From positions 186,001 to 250,000 of the forward strand of contig NZ_CP029487.1 in the NCBI RefSeq assembly GCF_002441855.2: DNA of 64,000 nucleotides, in the 5' to 3' direction. Position numbers and translations under genes: made by a program. Of the stretch, positions 60,273 to 64,000 are shown piece by piece. Numbering within the stretch: position 1 is the first letter of the stretch; every line of letters starts with the position of its first letter. The notes under the pieces are model-generated. The model was not told where the DNA came from. It saw nothing but the letters and a program-made list of their open reading frames with translations, and did no database searches. Origin of the DNA: Eubacterium maltosivorans (GTDB taxonomy: Bacteria; Bacillota; Clostridia; Eubacteriales; Eubacteriaceae).

Positions 60273-61994
60273 GTGTCCGATTGTGTTGCACAATTTTATC
60301 AGAAACTAGAGGACGATCCGTCATTAAAGCATTATAAAATTGAAGCCAGCGCCGACGCGCGCGGGGTCATTACCCTGACTGGCGAGGTGGATGTCTGGCA
60401 GCATGTTGTTGATATTGGCCACGCGGCTGGAAAGAGCGGCGTAAAAGGGGTTGTCAATAAGCTGACCGTTAAGGGGGCAAAAACTGCTCCGAGAGACCGG
60501 ACAGAGGCTGTAAAGAAGGCTGAGACCACCGGTGTGATCGGCCAGGCCGATATTGTGGTCATTGGCGCGGGGGTAACTGGCAGCGGCATCGCCAGAACTC
60601 TGTCTAAATATAACAAGCGCATTATCGTGGTGGAAAAAGCCTCAGATGTGTCCGAGGGAACCTCCAAATCAAACAATGGGATGATCCACTCAGGTTACGA
60701 CTCAAAGGCAGGCTCCCTGAAGGCCCTGCTCAATGTAAAGGGCAATGCCATGTACACTAAATGGCAGGAAGAACTTCACTTCAAAATGAACCGCTGCGGC
60801 TCCTTTGTCGTAGGCTTTGACGAATCAGACGACGCCTATCTGGAGCAGTACTATGAGCTGGGAAAAAAGAACGGTGTGCCTGGCATTGCCATTTTAAGCG
60901 GCGACGAGGCCAGAGCCATTGACCCGGCCGTCAACCACGATGTCATTAAGGCCCTGTGGACCCCCTCGGCAGCCTATGTTGAGCCCTACGAGGTGGTTGA
61001 AGCCCTCATGGAAAACGCCATTGACAACGGGGCAGAGCTTATGCTGAACACAGAGGTGCTGGGCTTTACCAGACAGGGCGGTCGGATAAGCGGCGTGGTT
61101 ACCGACAAGGGGATCATCGAAGCAGCCTGTGTTATCAACGCCGCAGGCCTGTATGCCGACGAAATCGCAGAGCTGGCAGGCGACCGGTTTTACACCATTC
61201 ATCCGCGCCGGGGCACCCTGGTGATTCTGGATAAAAAAATCGGCAAAACCACCAACAAATGCTTTATCGGCACACCGCCTAAAAACTTTACCAAGGGCGG
61301 CGGCCCGACCCAGACACCTGAGGGAAACCCACTGTGGGGCCCCTCAGCCATCGAGGTGCCGGAAAAAGATGATTTGGCAGTGGACGAAGAGGATGTGCGC
61401 TTTGTCATGGAAAAGGGTAAGCACCTGACCGAAGGCGCCTCCGAAAAAGACATTATCACCTATTTCAGCGGCTGCCGTGCATCGAATTATATTGAGGACT
61501 TTATCATCGAAGCGTCTGAGGTACTTGATAATTTCATCCATGTCGCTGGCATTCAGTCCCCCGGGCTGGCATCTTCACCAGCCATCGCCGAACGGGTCGA
61601 GGGAATTTACAAAACGCTTCACCCAGAAGCCACCGTGCGTGAGGATTATGACCCTATTCGTCCAGAGCACAAGGCCTTCAGGGATTGCAGCCTGGAAGAA
61701 AAAGAAGCGCTTATCGCCAAAAATCCGCTGTACGGACATGTGATCTGCCGATGTGAGACCATCACAGAGGCCGAGATCGTTGACGCCATACACGGTAAAA
61801 TACCAGCCACAACTGTGGACGCGGTGAAGCGCCGCACCAGAGCAGGCATGGGGCGCTGCCAGGGCGGCTTCTGCGGCCCGAGGGTTGTTGAGATCATTGC
61901 CAGAGAACTGGGGGTCGCGCCTGAGGAAGTAACCAAGCGCGGCGCAGGATCAGAAATGCTGACCACAGCGTCCAGAAAGGGGGAGGAAGAATGA
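60273..61994 (+). CDS. glpA: GlpA-like FAD oxidoreductase with N-terminal BON and C-terminal [2Fe-2S] BFD domains
   Basis: About 573 residues. N-terminal BON-like domain (about 1-70: KIEASADARGVITLTGEVDV, VVDIGHAAGKSGVKGVVNKL), DAO-type flavodomain with DIVVIGAGVTGSGIARTLSKY, SKSNNGMIHSGYDSKAGSLKA and INAAGLYADEIAELAG, and a C-terminal four-cysteine BFD-like module (ICRCETITEAEIVDAI, RTRAGMGRCQGGFCGPRVVE). The last two parts match anaerobic glycerol-3-phosphate dehydrogenase GlpA and its clostridial relatives; the BON addition is unusual. It should oxidise a glycerol-phosphate-like alcohol and pass electrons to the next gene product. GTG 60273 has AAAGGAGAG upstream. Confidence 0.88.
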   Translation: MSDCVAQFYQKLEDDPSLKHYKIEASADARGVITLTGEVDVWQHVVDIGHAAGKSGVKGVVNKLTVKGAKTAPRDRTEAVKKAETTGVIGQADIVVIGAGVTGSGIARTLSKYNKRIIVVEKASDVSEGTSKSNNGMIHSGYDSKAGSLKALLNVKGNAMYTKWQEELHFKMNRCGSFVVGFDESDDAYLEQYYELGKKNGVPGIAILSGDEARAIDPAVNHDVIKALWTPSAAYVEPYEVVEALMENAIDNGAELMLNTEVLGFTRQGGRISGVVTDKGIIEAACVINAAGLYADEIAELAGDRFYTIHPRRGTLVILDKKIGKTTNKCFIGTPPKNFTKGGGPTQTPEGNPLWGPSAIEVPEKDDLAVDEEDVRFVMEKGKHLTEGASEKDIITYFSGCRASNYIEDFIIEASEVLDNFIHVAGIQSPGLASSPAIAERVEGIYKTLHPEATVREDYDPIRPEHKAFRDCSLEEKEALIAKNPLYGHVICRCETITEAEIVDAIHGKIPATTVDAVKRRTRAGMGRCQGGFCGPRVVEIIARELGVAPEEVTKRGAGSEMLTTASRKGEEE

Positions 61995-63235
61995 AGCAGA
62001 TAAAGACAGACTGCGCCATTATCGGCGGCGGTCCCGCAGGACTGGCAGCAGCCGTGGAAGCCCATAAGGCAGGACTTGACACTTTGATTATTGAACGGGA
62101 CCTTTCCCTTGGCGGTATTCTGCAGCAGTGTATCCACGACGGCTTCGGCCTGCTGCGGTTTAAACGCCGCATGACAGGAGGCCAGTACGCCCAGGCTTTT
62201 ATCGACGAGGTCGAGACCAGTGGGATCGGGGTTAAACTGGATACAATGGTGCTGGAGATCCGTCCGGATAAAACCATTTACGCGGTCAACGAAAAGGATG
62301 GCCTGCTCGAGATCAAGGCAGGGTCGATTATTCTGGCCATGGGCTGCCGTGAACGCACGCGCTCGCAGGTTATGATCTATGGAACGCGCCCCGCCGGGGT
62401 GCTGACTGCCGGAGCGGTCCAGCGCTATATTAATATGGAGGGCTATCTGCCTGGTAAAAAGGCTGTGATTTTAGGCTCTGGCGACATTGGCCTCATCATG
62501 GCAAGGCGCATGACCCTTGAGGATATTGAGGTAAAAGGCGTCTATGAGATCATGCATACCGAGGGCGGCCTGACCCGAAACATCGTCCAGTGTCTTGAGG
62601 ATTATGACATTCCCCTGCATCTGGGCACTACCGTGACCAAGATCCACGGCAGGGAGCGGATCGAGGGTGTTACCGTGGCAAAGGTGGATGAAAATCTGAA
62701 GCCCATCGAAGGAACCGAAGAATATATTGACTGCGACCTTCTGGTGCTGTCTGTTGGCCTTATCCCAGAAAATGAGCTCAGTGAACAGCTGGACATTGAG
62801 ATGGACCCGAGGACACGCGGCCCAGTGGTGGATGAACAGATGATGACCTCGGTCCCGGGTATCTTTGCAGCGGGCAATGTGGTCACCGTGTTTGACTTGG
62901 TGGATTATGTCTCCCAGACCGGGGAGATGGCAGCCCGCGGCGCAGTCCGCTATCTGAAGGGTGAGCTTGAGACGGGCAGCTGCCGGGCCGTAGAAGCCGG
63001 GGATAACATCAGCTTTGTAGTTCCCCAGAAAATAAGCGGGACAGCTGGAGAGGTGCCGGTGTTTATGCGGGTCAGAAAGCCCGACGAAAAGGTAAGGCTG
63101 GTATTCAGCCAGGATGGGCAGTCCCAAAAGCTGAAAAAACACGCGGTGGTCAAGCCGCCGGAAATGGTCTGTGAGGTCATTGATCTTGGCAAAACAACAG
63201 ACGGCCCCATCTGTATCAGCGTGGCAAAGGAGTGA
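61991..63235 (+). CDS. NAD(P)/FAD-dependent oxidoreductase, partner of the GlpA-like protein
   Basis: 414 residues. FAD motif CAIIGGGPAGLAAAVEAHKAG, second dinucleotide motif KKAVILGSGDIGLIMARRM, and the FAD-ribityl segment SVPGIFAAGNVVTVFDLVDYVS. The family (opine-oxidase alpha/HcnB-like, pyridine-nucleotide-disulfide reductase fold without the redox disulfide) occurs together with GlpA-like and DUF1667 proteins in Clostridia, where the three probably form one complex. ATG overlaps the preceding stop (ATGA at 61991-61994). Confidence 0.88.
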   Translation: MKQIKTDCAIIGGGPAGLAAAVEAHKAGLDTLIIERDLSLGGILQQCIHDGFGLLRFKRRMTGGQYAQAFIDEVETSGIGVKLDTMVLEIRPDKTIYAVNEKDGLLEIKAGSIILAMGCRERTRSQVMIYGTRPAGVLTAGAVQRYINMEGYLPGKKAVILGSGDIGLIMARRMTLEDIEVKGVYEIMHTEGGLTRNIVQCLEDYDIPLHLGTTVTKIHGRERIEGVTVAKVDENLKPIEGTEEYIDCDLLVLSVGLIPENELSEQLDIEMDPRTRGPVVDEQMMTSVPGIFAAGNVVTVFDLVDYVSQTGEMAARGAVRYLKGELETGSCRAVEAGDNISFVVPQKISGTAGEVPVFMRVRKPDEKVRLVFSQDGQSQKLKKHAVVKPPEMVCEVIDLGKTTDGPICISVAKE

Positions 63236-63241
63236 TGGAAA

Positions 63242-63607
63242 ATGGAAAAAAGAAATTATACCTGTATTGTCTGCCCCAAAAGCTGTAAGGGAGAGCTGAC
63301 AGTCAAGAATGACGGGACCTTTGAAACCACAGGCTTTGACTGCAATAATGGGAAAAAATACGCGGTCAATGAGTATACCGACCCCAAACGCATGCTGACC
63401 ACAACCGTTAAAATAGAAAATGGCATTTTTAACCTTCTGCCTGTGGTCAGCAGTGAAGAGGTCAGCAAAAAAAGGCTCAGAGACTGCATCCATACCCTTT
63501 ACAGCATTACGGTCAAAGCACCGGTCAGAGCTGGAGACGTGGTCGTTTCGAATATTTTGGACACGGGTGTTGACATTATAGCGGCACGTGACATTAAAGC
63601 AAAGTAA
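63242..63607 (+). CDS. DUF1667 protein, cysteine-rich redox partner
   Basis: 121 residues. The N-terminus NYTCIVCPKSCKGELTVKND carries three cysteines, with a fourth in TTGFDCNNGKKYA, a likely Fe-S or zinc site. The rest (DPKRMLTTTVKIENGIFNLLP, VKAPVRAGDVVVSNIL) is the DUF1667 fold. It follows the GlpA-like and NAD(P)/FAD proteins, as in other Clostridia, and may be the electron-transfer subunit of that complex. It begins 6 bases after the previous stop. Confidence 0.9.
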   Translation: MEKRNYTCIVCPKSCKGELTVKNDGTFETTGFDCNNGKKYAVNEYTDPKRMLTTTVKIENGIFNLLPVVSSEEVSKKRLRDCIHTLYSITVKAPVRAGDVVVSNILDTGVDIIAARDIKAK

Positions 63608-63618
63608 GGAGAATATTA

Positions 63619-64000
63619 ATGAAAGAAAATATTGAAGGTTTTTTGAAAGCGGTTCAGGAAGAGCTGCCAGAGGTTACAGTACTCCGCCGTGAGGAGGAAC
63701 GCCTTATCTATGCCCACGGCTGTTATCCCAGAGAATATAAATGGCTGCTTCAGGGGCCTTACAAGGTTCTGCCAGAAGCCATTCTTATGCCTGAAAACAC
63801 CGATGAGGTCAGCCGGATCATGGCGCTTTCTCAGGAGTACAGTGTCGGGATTATTCCCTTCGGCGGCGGCTCTGGCATCGTGGGCGGCAGTATCGCCGAA
63901 AACCATGAAGTCATGCTGGATATTAAAAATCTCAAGGAATTTGAAATCAATCCTGTCAATTGTACTGCCGTGGGAGGCGCAGGTCTGACCGGTGCAGATT
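63619..64000 (+). CDS. FAD-binding oxidoreductase (PCMH type), N-terminal part (runs off the right edge)
   Basis: 127 codons are visible. LLQGPYKVLPEAILMPENTD followed by EVSRIMALSQEYSVGIIPFGGGSGIVGGS is the FAD-binding type 4 (PCMH) motif of GlcD, D-lactate dehydrogenase and alkyl-dihydroxyacetone-phosphate synthase. The FGGGSGIVGG form with HGCYPREYKW at the N-terminus recalls the latter group somewhat more. The C-terminal half is needed to decide. AAGGAGAATATTA precedes ATG 63619. It continues the glpK-led operon. Confidence 0.85.
   Translation, partial: MKENIEGFLKAVQEELPEVTVLRREEERLIYAHGCYPREYKWLLQGPYKVLPEAILMPENTDEVSRIMALSQEYSVGIIPFGGGSGIVGGSIAENHEVMLDIKNLKEFEINPVNCTAVGGAGLTGAD

Overview
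The window reads as chromosomal DNA of an anaerobic, low-to-moderate G+C Firmicute, most likely a Eubacterium-type acetogen (E. limosum/callanderi group). Evidence for this is PolC, the uppS-cdsA-rseP-ispG-polC order, GlpP-type antitermination, cobalamin synthesis (CobS), a corrinoid methyltransferase module, ApbE, and strong AGGAGG ribosome sites with many GTG/TTG starts. The species is inferred, not proven. There are no rRNA genes, and I recognised no tRNA genes, CRISPR arrays or intact insertion sequences.

Layout. 1-9.2 kb: housekeeping and small genes (a gene fragment at the left edge, DUF1858 protein, HPr, CobS, YgiQ radical SAM, DtxR-type repressor, RlmD-type rRNA methyltransferase, a decayed GIY-YIG-nuclease-like gene, a tandem GNAT, a 14-TM MFS exporter). 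9.2-21.7 kb: an EndoQ-UvrD fusion, a GAF/PAS/GGDEF/PAS/GGDEF/EAL signalling protein, a C_GCAxxG_C_C protein, a membrane protein with a probable permuted papain-like domain, small unknowns, a methyltransferase, YitT and ApbE. 21.8-30.4 kb: a complete potassium-uptake locus kdpFABCDE with a KdpE-box-like site. It is preceded by a small free-standing protein that copies the nucleotide-binding domain of KdpB. 30.6-41.9 kb: two flavoproteins, a zinc ribbon, then uppS-cdsA-rseP-ispG-polC, with dxr absent from its usual slot. 42.3-46.4 kb: a GntR/FCD-controlled operon of a beta-hydroxyacid dehydrogenase, a DUF1537 acid-sugar kinase and a cyclase-family hydrolase. 46.4-50.6 kb: a YtrA-type regulator with an ABC exporter that has two paralogous permeases, then a phage-like DnaC/replication-initiator pair.

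51.2-64 kb is the glycerol region. GldA and a GNAT are followed by a DeoR-type regulator. GlpP follows, behind a promoter and a terminator-bearing leader, then a UroD-family methyltransferase, an FGGY kinase, a corrinoid protein, a GlpK-like kinase, a BON-GlpA-BFD flavoprotein, a second flavoprotein, DUF1667 and a partial FAD oxidase. The arrangement suggests coupling of polyol oxidation to methyl transfer onto a corrinoid protein, and both kinases lack a glutamate that canonical GlpK uses to hold glycerol. The substrate is unknown.

The strongest unexplained DNA-level signal is a family of seven dispersed hairpin elements between 36.4 and 60.2 kb. Their arms are tandem 7-nt repeats, the arm sequence differs from copy to copy while the two arms of most copies still match each other, and every copy sits just after a stop codon, usually before a terminator.
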